A stretch of DNA of 34,294 nt from Alphaproteobacteria bacterium (GCA_947490395.1 CANLGW010000010.1:1-34294); one strand, 5' to 3'; counted from the stretch's first letter, positions 1 to 9,383 are shown. The notes: generated by a model not told the origin, from the letters alone. A program made the numbers and translations.

Positions 1-37
1 CTGGTCTTTTTTTGATTTTCGTGTATTTTAGAGACAT
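1..37 (-). CDS. Probable transposase, first 12 codons only (partial, left copy)
   Basis: On the minus strand an ATG at 37-35 opens a frame reading MSLKYTKIKKRP before the window ends. The same 12 codons are repeated at the right end of the window. A short basic N-terminus shortly inside an IS edge suggests a transposase, but too little is visible to name a family. A 7-bp hairpin (AGGGTAT/ATACCCT) lies directly before the start codon, as discussed for the right-hand copy. Confidence 0.45.
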   Translation of the reverse strand, partial: MSLKYTKIKKRP

Positions 38-147
38 AGGGTATCCATTTTAGTCGGTGAATACCCTTTTTTAGTATATCTTGCTTAAAATTTGAAGCGT
101 TTTCCGTAAAAGTTTAGCTCTAATTCCACTTACGCAGTAGGTCTATT
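1..147 (-). mobile_element. 5' end of an insertion sequence, left copy (partial)
   Basis: Bases 1-147 are the exact reverse complement of 34148-34294, and identity stops abruptly at 148. Read on the minus strand, the element runs inward from its outer edge (about 147) and reaches an ATG at 37-35 that opens a reading frame running off the window end. This arrangement (untranslated end, then a transposase-like start) is typical of an IS. The outer edge could lie a few bases inside 147 if the flanks match by chance or contain target-site bases. The IS family is not certain; an IS5-type element is a guess from the first residues only. Confidence 0.75.
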
Positions 148-447
148 ATAGCAGAAGGAAACCTGCATACGGCAGAACGTGTGATGGGGGAACATACCGC
201 AGGGATACTTGATGAAACAGAGATCTTTAATCCACTTACCCCCCCCAGCAAAGTCTTACCTTCCATCCCCCCAATAGCAATTGAAATACCAACCGCCATT
301 CCATATACAGGTCAAGGCAACATCATCGTTGGCACCTCTATCGTGGAGGCACACATAGATAATACTGAACTACTGCATCCCATTTACGTTTTCTCTCCTA
401 AAAAAACAGCTTTTATTGAATCCGTTCAATCATATAGTGCCGTATGA
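148..447 (+). pseudogene. 3' fragment of an unrecognised gene, 5' end removed by the IS
   Basis: An open frame runs without interruption from the IS edge at 148 to TGA at 445-447, about 99 codons. The frame is also open through the last eight IS codons, back to a TAA at 121-123. The fragment contains GTG (181) and ATG (184), which could serve as fortuitous starts, but no good Shine-Dalgarno precedes them. The first native residues (AEGNLHTAERVMGEH) look like the interior of a protein. The rest is rich in Pro, Ile and Thr, and no domain is recognised. Its stop overlaps the next gene by ATGA, so the two were translationally coupled and probably form one functional unit. Confidence 0.5.
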
Positions 448-2036
448 TAACTCCCTATCAAGAAGAAGTAGCAATTAATTTAGCAAATAGGCTACTGAAA
501 GATGTTTGGACTCCAAATAACAATGATAAATTGCAAAAACTTAGCGTTCATGCAATTTATCTCTTATTAGGAGAATATTTGTTATCACCTAATCCAGACT
601 CTTATAACCCTGAAAACTTTCAAGTGGGGTTAGATAAAATTCTTGATGACACATTAAATTATATGTCAAATTGGGAATTAGAAAGAAACTTATCCCTAGT
701 CAATAATTTTTATTCTAATTTTAATGTGGAGATAAATAATTATAAAAATAAATTAGACAAAGAGTTAAGATTAAAAGAAGAGAAAGAGTTTAAAAAATTC
801 CTACAAAACATTCCTGATTTAAATTCACTCACTCAGCATACAATTCAAAACATCCCTCTTATTTTTTTATATCGTGCTCAAAACCATTTTATCGATTCAC
901 TAAATTATGCTGAAAGGGCGATTTTTAAGTCTTATGAAATAGCCAAAATATTAAATCTCTCCTTCAATTTGGATTCTGCTCTTCAAAAATTAGGTTTTGG
1001 TTCATTAAAAGATTTTTATGTAGTAATGTCTTTGCTTTTTAATGGTTTGTACCAAGGTCATGGAATTTTCGATTTATCTATTTGCCGTATCAACCTTGAA
1101 GATGACGTTGATGGGTTAAAAGATCAAAAGATTAAAAATTTGCTTAGTAAAGTGTTGGGGCACATATCATTCGATCTTACAGCTTTAAAAAATAGTTACC
1201 ACGATATGAAGGAAATGGAGCCAAAAAAAGAGTTCATACCATTTGCACATTTTAATCCGTTTATTAAAAAACCGTTGCTGAGAATTGGAAACACAATATT
1301 TTTGTGTCCTGATTTTAAATGTATCTTAGCACATGCGTCTTGGGGTTTACTGAGCGAAATCCGAAACGTATTAGAATCCTCAGAAAAGGAAAAATTTGAT
1401 AAACTAAGAGGAGAAGCTCTAGAACAATACTTTACCCAATTTGGCTTACAACGCGCAGAACCTAAGGTTCCTTCATCTAAAAAAGTAACCAGTTCTGTAG
1501 CAGATTTCTTTATAAAAACACCTAACAGAGCCTATCTGGTTGAAGTTAAGAATAGTTTAGGGCTAAGGTCTCCCATTTTTAAACCAAAAGAACATATAAA
1601 ACTTTGGATAAGATTGTGGCACGCTTACAATCAGTGTGTGGCTTCTAAAGGTTCAGAAATTACTCATTTTATTATAGTAGTAGATGAAACTGTACTTATC
1701 GAAGCAACTTCATTTTTCTTATTTGCCCATCATGCTAAAAAAATTGAGATATCTAAAGTTTCATTGGTATCTGCTTCATTATTTACGGATTTAATCCTTG
1801 TAGGAAAATTAGATGAATTTGTAGAAGCACAAAAAGAAAGGGCTGATTGTTTTATTAAAAACCCTATATATAAGGAATTAATGCATTGGATAGAAACAGA
1901 GCAAAACTTCTCTATAAATAACAATGATGCTTTAGTACAGCATTATGAGCCTATAAAGAAAGAGCTATTGCCATGTCTTTCACATTTTGTAGAAGAGCAC
2001 TTGTCTGATAAACCAACTTCATCTTATAAAGCTTAA
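444..2036 (+). CDS. PD-(D/E)XK-like nuclease-fold protein, function unknown
   Basis: This is a 530-residue cytoplasmic protein with no signal peptide or membrane segment. The first 230 residues look helical, with a Lys/Glu-rich stretch around 95-115. The middle (about 255-310) carries an NPF...KPLL...CPDFK pattern that I recall from large restriction-nuclease-like proteins of defence loci. It is followed by a PD-(D/E)XK-like core: Asp354 in VADFF, then Glu367 and Lys369 in LVEVKNS, then a helix with an Ala/Gln pattern near 390. That active-site spacing is visible in the sequence; the defence role is inference. Its ATG overlaps the stop of the truncated upstream gene (ATGA), so loss of the upstream partner probably affects it. 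The base composition is clearly AT-richer than the core genes, consistent with acquisition. Confidence 0.6.
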   Translation: MITPYQEEVAINLANRLLKDVWTPNNNDKLQKLSVHAIYLLLGEYLLSPNPDSYNPENFQVGLDKILDDTLNYMSNWELERNLSLVNNFYSNFNVEINNYKNKLDKELRLKEEKEFKKFLQNIPDLNSLTQHTIQNIPLIFLYRAQNHFIDSLNYAERAIFKSYEIAKILNLSFNLDSALQKLGFGSLKDFYVVMSLLFNGLYQGHGIFDLSICRINLEDDVDGLKDQKIKNLLSKVLGHISFDLTALKNSYHDMKEMEPKKEFIPFAHFNPFIKKPLLRIGNTIFLCPDFKCILAHASWGLLSEIRNVLESSEKEKFDKLRGEALEQYFTQFGLQRAEPKVPSSKKVTSSVADFFIKTPNRAYLVEVKNSLGLRSPIFKPKEHIKLWIRLWHAYNQCVASKGSEITHFIIVVDETVLIEATSFFLFAHHAKKIEISKVSLVSASLFTDLILVGKLDEFVEAQKERADCFIKNPIYKELMHWIETEQNFSINNNDALVQHYEPIKKELLPCLSHFVEEHLSDKPTSSYKA

Positions 2037-2492
2037 AGAGAATTGAAAAACATCAATGAAACACAAAATCCATTAATTATAAAAAATAATATGACTCACA
2101 CTGCACAGGACTATCAGTATCAATGTACGTTACTGAAGAGGACTTCTGGTAAATTTTTTATCCAGAAGTCAATTGCAACGTGGCAGATTTATTAAGGTGT
2201 CACTGCAATCGTCTTCTGAAAATGACAACAACCAACATCAACCGCACCGCCATCAGGGCACGCATTAACCGCGCAACAATCGAAACTAACGGCCGTGCAT
2301 GATGCCTGAATGAAGTGTGTTAACACAAAAACAGTGAATAAAGAACCACAGAAAACGCGACAGGCGCTAATAAACGAAAGAAGAAAACTACGAAAAAACC
2401 AAACCATAGAATAACTTTTTACTCATTTTTTGTTACAATACAACAAGATATATAATTAAATAAGTTAAAAATTAATTTTATTTACGCGCCAA
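2037..2492. other. Intergenic region, no confident gene
   Basis: This stretch of about 455 bp has one clear structure, the hairpin at 2141-2170. From 2192 to 2407 on the minus strand there is a 71-codon open frame encoding a hydrophobic, Cys-rich peptide (eight Cys, including two CC pairs). It has no convincing Shine-Dalgarno and resembles no family I know, so I do not call it as a gene. The block 2190-2330 is GC-richer than its surroundings, which may mean it is a relic of another gene. The remainder (2410-2490) is AT-rich without visible features. Confidence 0.4.
2141..2170. terminator. Perfect 9-bp hairpin, possible terminator or processing site
   Basis: GACTTCTGG (2141-2149) is perfectly complementary to CCAGAAGTC (2162-2170), with a 12-nt AT-rich loop. 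It lies about 105 bp after the stop of the nuclease-like gene. No T-run follows on the plus strand, so classical intrinsic termination is uncertain. Confidence 0.35.
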
Positions 2493-2878
2493 TCATTGCC
2501 AAATGCGCCACTGTCGATTTAAATAATGGAACATACCCACAAATTCGCCCGTATACTTTCGTGCGCTAATTTTTCATCATAGGTATGAGACGTTAAATTT
2601 TGGTCTTTTAACATCGAAAGCCATTGCGATTCATCATCAATTAAATGCCCTTTGAACGCTTCGCGTAAAACATCTTTTGGGTATTGAGCCTCAACACCTT
2701 TAATTTCCAGAATTACCTTTAATAATTTCCAAAAAAGCTCAATGGTAAATTCAAAACGTCGAATTGTAGCATCCACAATAATTTTATCATCACTCATCGG
2801 TTTTTGTGCGGCGCTCTCCAAAGCCATTAAGGCTTTTTCCATCTTACTAAAAGCCAGTTCAATTTTAATATTTTTCAT
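2493..2878 (-). pseudogene. HepT-like (HI0074-family, HEPN) toxin, decayed
   Basis: The frame starting at 2878 encodes 119 residues and ends with TAA at 2521-2519. It carries the HI0074-family signature RRFEFTIELFWKLLK (near 40-54) and a C-terminal NLTSHTYDE block. HEPN toxins of this type use an R-X4-H RNase motif, normally RNLTSH in this block. Here the arginine is Gln93 (CAA, one transition from CGA), followed by His98. After residue about 108 the reading looks out of frame: another frame continues with GEFVGMFHYLNRQWRIWQ to a TGA at 2495-2493, which fits the family C-terminus better, suggesting a one-base deletion near 2550-2560. Its start overlaps the stop of the upstream nucleotidyltransferase gene (ATGA), the standard antitoxin-toxin order. 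The family call is strong; loss of activity is inferred. Confidence 0.7.
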
Positions 2879-3174
2879 TGGTGTGGCCTTTCATGCAGTT
2901 TAATTCCTTCACGCTTAATGGACTGTTTAATTAAAGAATCTTCATCCATTTCGTCTAATCTTAAACAATCAATTTTAAGCAATGTATCGGCGTCATCAAT
3001 AATATCCAAAACATGTAGCCAGTTTTTAGTGGTTGCTGCGGGACAATAAAGCGCTATATCAATATCCGCCCTGTCTTAATTGTCACCCCGTGCACGCGAA
3101 CCAAACAACCAAATTTGCTGGATAAAAGGCTGTTTTATTAATTCATGATAGAATACGTAATCGGTGATTTTCAT
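2875..3174 (-). pseudogene. MntA-like minimal nucleotidyltransferase antitoxin with in-frame stop
   Basis: A 100-codon frame starts with ATG at 3174-3172 (MKITDYVFYHE) and ends with TGA at 2877-2875. It encodes a minimal nucleotidyltransferase (MNT) domain with the family motif GS-X10-D-X-D: Gly25-Ser26 (in FGSRARGDN) and Asp37/Asp39 (in DRADIDIA). Codon 33, within the ten variable positions of that motif, is TAA (3078-3076), so translation would stop after 32 residues. Without this codon the gene would read through normally and overlap hepT by ATGA. In MntA/HepT systems the MNT protein AMPylates and silences the HEPN RNase; here both partners look damaged. A sequencing error in one base could produce the stop. 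Confidence 0.7.
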
Positions 3175-3421
3175 GTGCTTCGTCTCCATAAAGAATTAAA
3201 CTCCTTTAAAAGTTAAAGACTGCCACACTGTAAAATACAGTCAATCAATATGCAAGAAAATGTAGACCTATGAAGCAAAACAAAAAATGTCACAAGTCAA
3301 TCACATAAAAAGTCTTTATAAAAAAATAGATAATTTTAATTGAATTGGATATAGAATCCACTTACGATCAAAGATGACGTACGCAATTTATAGTTTATAA
3401 TGAATTGAACAAGGATATTCG

Positions 3422-6400
3422 ATGATTTGGGCACAAAATGAAAATATATCCTTTGTACAACAAACAACTGAACTTGAACAACTTTGGCACGATATTTTAA
3501 ATACAGCGCGTATCAGCGAAGAGTCGGCTATTGCATCGCTTCTTGAGAAACCCATTTATAACACGCCTATTCAGCTTAACTGTATAAAAGAGCACGCACG
3601 TAGCCTGATTGAGGTGATTCGGGAAGTTAAGCTCAAGCCACTTTCTATTGAAAGTTTTTTAAAAACACATAACCTAAGCAGCCAGGAGGGTATTGCCCTC
3701 ATGTGTCTTTCGGAAGCACTTCTTCGTATTCCAGATTCCCCCACCAAAACACAGCTTATTCGTGACAAAATCGGGGCAGGTAGCTGGCAAAACAAAGATC
3801 AAGATCAGTTGCTCACAAAATTTGCTCATATTGGTTTGATTGGCACCAGTAAATTTTTAGCGATAGGTAATCAAAAAACCCCTTTAAGTATTGTTGCATC
3901 CCTTATTCGCCGTTTTGGTGAGCCACTTATTCGGCAAATCATGGCGCAATCGGTTCGTATTATTGCACAGCAATTTGTTATGGGCGAAACTATTAAAAGT
4001 GCTATTGGCCGTGCGCAAGATATGGAAATAAAGGGGTATCGTTATTCATACGATATGTTAGGAGAATCGGCTAAAACAATGGCAGATGCCGATCGATACT
4101 TTGAAAACTATAAAGCGGCTTGTATTGATATTGGTACACGGGCTGCTCAAACAGAATGCATTTTTGAAAAACCAAGCTTATCAGTTAAGCTATCTGCCCT
4201 TCATCCACGTTATGAAATGGCAAAACGTTCCCGTGTACTGACGGAATTGATGCCGCGTGTTCTTGAGCTTGCAAAACTTGCCAAAGCACAGAATATAGGA
4301 CTTACTATTGATGCGGAGGAGTCGGAGCGTCTCACGTTATCTCTTGAAATTTTTCATAAGATTTACAGCGATCCATTTCTTGAACAATGGGAGGGGTTAG
4401 GACTCGCTGTTCAGGCTTATCAAAAACGTGCAGCTTATGTGGCGCGGTGGCTGATTGAGCTTGCACGGCACGGCAAACGTCGTATTGTCGTGCGACTTGT
4501 TAAAGGTGCCTATTGGGATTCAGAAATTAAACGCACGCAAGTCAATGGTCTATCTGATTATAGTGTTTTTACCCGAAAACATCACACAGATACATCGTAT
4601 CTTGCCGTTGGTAAAATGCTCTTGCATGCAACTGATGCTATTTACCCACAATTCGCCACTCATAATGCCTTTACTGTTTCAGCGATTACATCAATGGCTG
4701 CCGATATTAACGTGACCAATTTCGAATTCCAACGTTTGCATGGTATGGGTGAAGCCCTTTATGAACACATCACCGAAAATGCTGACGCACACATCCAGCG
4801 CCCGTGTCGTATTTACGCACCTGTTGGTAATTATCGTGATTTGCTCGCCTATCTAGTAAGACGTCTCCTTGAAAATGGAGCTAATTCATCTTTTGTTCAT
4901 CAGATGTATGATAGCAATCATTCGATTGAGCAGTTGGTTGATGATCCTGTACAAAAAACTATTAATGATGGTGGAAAATCACATCCTAACATTCCTCTTC
5001 CCGCGGACATTTATAAAGGATCACGTGAAAATTCTATTGGCATTGATCTTCATTCTGAAGTCGAGCTTGCTTCACTTAATCAATTTATTCATTCCACATT
5101 TGAATCGCACTGTGACACTCCCCTAACTGATGATGGAATGCTTTACCGTATTGTTGATATCAGTTATGCACATACCGAATCATGGGCAAAAATAGCGGTG
5201 GAGGAGCGTGCACGAATTATTTATCATTTAGGTGATCTTATCCAACAAAGTACCCCCGTACTGATGAATGCACTTGTTCATGAGGCTGGAAAAACACTGC
5301 CTGATGCCATCAGTGAAATTCGTGAAGCGGTTGATTTTTGCTATTATTACGCTGCTAATGCCCTTAAATTACAAACGGCACCAACGCAATTACCCAGCCC
5401 AACGGGTGAGCTTAATCTCTTTAGTTATCATCCACGTGGTGTATTTGTCAGCATTAGTCCATGGAATTTCCCCCTCGCTATTTTTATAGGGCAACTATCA
5501 GCTGCGCTTGTGACGGGAAATTGTGTTGTGGCTAAATCAGCTATGCAAACACATACCATTGCTAAAATAGCAGTCGATATCGCCTATGCAGCGGGCGTTC
5601 CAACAGGTGTTTTGCAGCTTGTTCACACATCTGGTCAAAAAGTATCAGATGCAATTTTAACGCACCCCAACATTGCAGGGGTTGTGTTTACAGGGTCAAC
5701 CGAAACCGCACGTCAAATTAATCAAACACTCGCAAATCGAAAGGGTGCTATTTTACCATTAATTGCTGAAACAGGTGGTGTTAATGCGATGATTGTCGAT
5801 TCTTCAGCATTGGCTGAACAAGTTGTGCCTGACATTATCACATCCGCCTTTCAATCAGCTGGACAACGATGTTCAGCTCTTCGTCTTCTTTGTGTACAAG
5901 AAGATATAGCTGATTCTATTCTTGATATGTTGATGGGGGCTCTTGATGAACTTAAGATTGGGGCTCCTTGTGAACTCTCAACTGATATTGGTGCTGTTAT
6001 TGATGAACATGCCCAAAAAAATTTATTGGCTTATTGCGAGTCGCTGATTAATCAACCTGAATGTGCACGTTTGCTCTATAAATATGATCTGAAAAAAATA
6101 CAACCACACAGTCCTCCACAGCATATCCATTTGTACCTCCTCATATTTTTCAGGTTGGACGTGTTTTGGATGTAACACATGAAGTTTTTGGCCCTATACT
6201 CCATGTTGTGCGTTATCGCGGAGAATATCTTGATCAGGTTATAAAAGATATTAACGCTCTTGGGTATGGATTAACATTAGGTCTTCATACGCGTTTGGAA
6301 TCCACGATGCAAATGGTTGCAGGCCGTATTAAAGCGGGTAATATGTATGTTAATCGAAGCATGATTGGTGCTGTTGTTGGTGTGCAGCCGTTTGGTGGTG

Positions 6401-6528
6401 AAGGTATGTCTGGTACAGGATTTAAGGCAGGTGGTCAAAATTATCTTCTCAAATTCGTGCATGAACGTGTTTACACACAAGACACCACTGCTGCTGGTGG
6501 CAACGCATCGTTGCTAACAAGCCTTTAA
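3422..6528 (+). pseudogene. putA: Bifunctional proline dehydrogenase / P5C dehydrogenase PutA, frameshifted
   Basis: PutA oxidises proline to glutamate: an FAD proline dehydrogenase domain feeds an NAD P5C dehydrogenase domain. The proline dehydrogenase core is seen near residues 200-500 (RLVKGAYWDSEIKR, then FTRKHHTDTSYLA). The aldehyde dehydrogenase half has the general base Glu783 in AETGG and nucleophile Cys817 in GQRCSA. No N-terminal ribbon-helix-helix domain is present, so this is the short, non-regulatory type. The start ATG at 3422 has an AAGGA Shine-Dalgarno. The first frame ends at 6175 after a tail unlike PutA, while the last 120 residues (DVTHEVFGP onward, including the QPFGGEGMSGTG block) lie in another frame beginning at or before 6166. 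The frames join if the A7 run at 6092-6098 is read as A8, giving about 1035 residues. This could be a real mutation, an assembly indel, or slippage. Confidence 0.88.
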
Positions 6529-6592
6529 ATCAATTCGGGGAAACGACTCAGGATTGCACGCTAATCGATCTTAAATTTTTTGGATAAAACTT

Positions 6593-7798
6593 ATGAAATA
6601 CATTACAACCTCAATAATGCCCGCTGTTTGGCTAATTGTTCTGATTATTGGTGTGCCGCAACTTTCAGAAACCGTGTATACGCCATCACTGCCTGACATT
6701 GCACATGCACTTTTGTGTAGTGAATCTATGGTTGAATATACCTTGACTGTTTACCTCGTTGGTTTTTCAGTTGGCGTTTTTTTTTGGGGCATGCTGTCTG
6801 ATCGCATTGGGCGAAAACCATGTGTGCTTGGGGGGATTGCGCTTTTTATTATTGGATGCATAGGATGTTACTATTCAACATCCATTACACAATTAATGAT
6901 CAGTCGTTTTGTTCAGGCTTTAGGAGGTAGCATTGGTAGTGTTGTTACGCAGGCCATTACCCGTGACGCCTTCCAAGGGACAGCCCTAAACAAAGTTTAT
7001 TCAACCATTGGCAGTGCGATGTGCATTTTTCCTGCTATAGGCCCTGTAATTGGCGGGCAAATTGCTGAACACTTTGGATGGTCAACTATTTTTCTGGTGC
7101 TTATTGCCATGGCTGCCTGCATCGGTATTATATCGGCACTCCATTTGCCAGAAACGCATCATCTTGAAGATCGTCAATCTGTGCCAATTTTAAACGTCAT
7201 TGTAACACTGCTAAGCGATAAACATGTTATTGGTGCTGGGCTTATTGTGGGAATTTGTAACGGCATGTATTTTAGCTATTTTGCAGAAGGATCATTTTAT
7301 CTCATCAAAATGCTAGGGTTAACTCCCAGTCAATATGGCTACAGTTTTATAGCGATTGCGATTGCCTCCATGATTGGGGGTATTGCCTCCGCACGATTCA
7401 ATGGGCGTTATACAGCGCATACACTCATGAAATTAAGTAATATCATCGTTCTAATTGGCAATTTATTGTTTGTTTTATGTATTACCCTTCATCATATCAG
7501 TCCTATGTCCTCCTTATTCCTAATTAGCATGACAATTATTACCCAAATGATTGCAGGTTTTGGAATGTGTAGTTCAACTAGTAATGCACTGGCAATTGCC
7601 CTTGTGAATTACAAATGGTGCACAGGAACGGCATCAAGCCTTTTTGGATCCTTTTATTACTGTATTGTATCGCTCGTTACATTAGGTATGGGGACGCTTC
7701 ATAATGGAACCCTATTACCCATGCCACTCTATTTTGCGACTTTAAGTTTGTTGTTATTGTTTGTCCAGCGGATGGTGCAAAAGGATACGATAAAATAA
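6593..7798 (+). CDS. Bcr/CflA-type MFS drug-resistance exporter
   Basis: This 401-residue protein has about 12 hydrophobic segments, the usual length and architecture of the drug:proton antiporter family. Near the N-terminus it carries TPSLPDIAHAL and TVYLVGFSVG, characteristic of the Bcr/CflA group, and the MFS motif A as GMLSDRIGRKP in the loop after segment 2. Segment 4 begins with SRFVQALGGS, segment 5 contains the PAIGPVIGG antiporter motif C, and an ETHH end closes the first half. It sits 64 bp after putA, preceded by GGATAA before ATG, and may be transcribed with it. The substrate cannot be deduced. Confidence 0.85.
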   Translation: MKYITTSIMPAVWLIVLIIGVPQLSETVYTPSLPDIAHALLCSESMVEYTLTVYLVGFSVGVFFWGMLSDRIGRKPCVLGGIALFIIGCIGCYYSTSITQLMISRFVQALGGSIGSVVTQAITRDAFQGTALNKVYSTIGSAMCIFPAIGPVIGGQIAEHFGWSTIFLVLIAMAACIGIISALHLPETHHLEDRQSVPILNVIVTLLSDKHVIGAGLIVGICNGMYFSYFAEGSFYLIKMLGLTPSQYGYSFIAIAIASMIGGIASARFNGRYTAHTLMKLSNIIVLIGNLLFVLCITLHHISPMSSLFLISMTIITQMIAGFGMCSSTSNALAIALVNYKWCTGTASSLFGSFYYCIVSLVTLGMGTLHNGTLLPMPLYFATLSLLLLFVQRMVQKDTIK

Positions 7799-7879
7799 GA
7801 GCCTATCTTTCGTGCTTGTAACGTATATAAGTGTGTACTATCGATCGTCATGGCCTGAACAGCATTGATTTGGCTAAAG

Positions 7880-7954
7880 TTACCCCTTATAATAGCCTAA
7901 ATATGGATAAAATGACCCCTTATTTTGTCCAATATCCGATAAATTTACCCTTAT
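7880..7954 (+). repeat. Three phased TTACCCCTTAT-like direct repeats
   Basis: TTACCCCTTAT at 7880-7890, TGACCCCTTAT at 7913-7923 and TTACCCTTAT at 7945-7954 are spaced 33 and 32 bp apart, about three helical turns. They end 13 bp before the start of the DUF4143 ATPase gene. The middle copy is framed by GGATAAAAT and ATTTTGTCC, which can pair. This could be an operator for a multimeric regulator or a mobile-element relic. Confidence 0.45.
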
Positions 7955-7967
7955 TTTTGGAAAATCA

Positions 7968-9356
7968 ATGAAAATACGTCGTTCAGAGCTGAATATATTA
8001 TTAGGATGGCTGGGTAAGCCAAATAGAAAACCACTCATTATTCGTGGTGCTCGGCAGGTTGGAAAATCCACACTTGTGCGTCAATTGGCAGAGGAAAGTA
8101 AACTATGTTGCTTGGAATTAAATTTTGAACGAACGCCTGGTTTAAGCGATTTTTTTTCAGATAAAAATCCAAAGCAAATTATACAAAAATTATCTTTATA
8201 TGCTAAAAGGCAGTTAACGCCCGATAATACCTTATTATTTTTGGATGAAGTTCAAGCAGCACCAGAAATTTTGGAAGTTCTACGATATTTTTATGAAGAG
8301 TGCCCCGAATTTCCTGTTATTGCAGCAGGTTCTTTGCTTGATTTCGTTCTTGAGGCACCTGCTTATTCAGTGCCAGTCGGACGCATTGAATACTTTCATT
8401 TAATGCCTCTTTCATTTAACGATTTTTTAATGGCAATAGGTGAGATTGGTTTGGCAAATTGGATAAGTGGGTGGTCATTGTGTGATGAGGTGCCTCAGCT
8501 TATTCATCAACAATGCCTTGATCTTGTCAAGCAGTTTTGGTTAATAGGTGGCATGCCTGAAATAGTGGCTCATTTTAGTGAGTATCGTGATTTTCAAGAA
8601 ATTAATAATATGAAACACAATATTCTGCAAACCTATCAAGATGATTTCCATAAATATGGCAGGGCAAAAGATATCTCTTTGTTGAGGCAGACATTTAAAA
8701 AAATACCTGCTTTAATTGGAAACACCATTAAGTATGCAAGCATTGATCGTGAAAGCAAATCTACACATGTTAAAGAAGTACTTGATAATTTGAATTTAGC
8801 AAAGATTATTCATCTAGTGCAACATAGTGATTCGACAGGGATTCCTTTACGATCACAAGTAAATCATAAAGTTTTTAAAGCTATTTTACTTGATATTGGG
8901 TTGTTATGTGCTGCTTTGGATCTTGACTATTTATCGATTATTAATGCCCCTGATTGGGCATGGGTAAACCGAGGTAGTTTAGCTGAACAATTTATTGGTT
9001 AATCACTTTTGAAATTAAAACCTTTTTATCAAGAGCCAGAATTATTTTATTGGGTGCGAGAAAAAGCTCAATCTTCTGCTGAGCTTGATTATGTTTTTCA
9101 GTATAAAAATAATTTAATTCCTATTGAGGTAAAGGCTGGGAAAACAGGGCATCTTAAGTCATTGCATTACTTTATTAAAGAAAAAATATGGTCTTTTGGT
9201 GTTCGATTTAATGCAGATATGCCAAGTTTTCTGCAAGAAAATATGAATTTATCAGATAATATTTCTGTGCCTTATAAGTTATTATCATTGCCTTTTTATT
9301 TTGCTGAGCAACTCGAACGTTTGATACCTGTTGATGCATTAACTGTAAAAAATTAA
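7968..9356 (+). pseudogene. DUF4143-type AAA ATPase, interrupted by in-frame TAA
   Basis: The frame encodes an ATPase of the AAA_14/DUF4143 group: Walker A GARQVGKST at 27-35, Walker B TLLFLDEVQ at 88-96, AAGSLLDF, and PVGRIEYFHLMPLSFNDF near 139-156. The C-terminal DUF4143 nuclease-like domain follows, with RGSLAEQFIG, then SSAELDYVF...LIPIEVKAGK. A TAA at 9000-9002 falls in that domain, directly after FIG where the family usually has Gln (FIGQ). Translation is otherwise open in the same frame to TAA at 9354-9356, about 462 codons in total. A CAA-to-TAA change explains it with one substitution. The AAA module could still be made as a 344-residue product, but the E-V-K active-site strand would be lost. 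The function of this family is poorly known. Confidence 0.8.
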
Positions 9357-9383
9357 GAAAGGATTTTGTATTCGTTTTCTTAA
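9353..9383 (+). terminator. AT-rich hairpin overlapping the end of the ATPase gene
   Basis: TTAAGAAA (9353-9360) pairs perfectly with TTTCTTAA (9376-9383) across a 15-nt loop and overlaps the stop codon of the ATPase frame. The stem is AT-rich and no long T-run follows, so it is only a weak terminator candidate separating this gene from ftsE. Confidence 0.25.

Noticed and set aside
3358-3367. CCACTTACG upstream of putA, also present in the IS end, as a relic of a third IS copy
   Set aside because: Only nine bases match and the flanks do not, so chance explains it in AT-rich DNA.
3076-9002. Reassignment of TAA to glutamine, because two in-frame TAA codons (3078-3076 and 9000-9002) interrupt recognisable proteins and a tRNA-Gln is present
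   Set aside because: Many intact genes here end in TAA at the expected length, and the tRNA-Gln has a normal TTG anticodon. Only decaying accessory genes show internal TAA.
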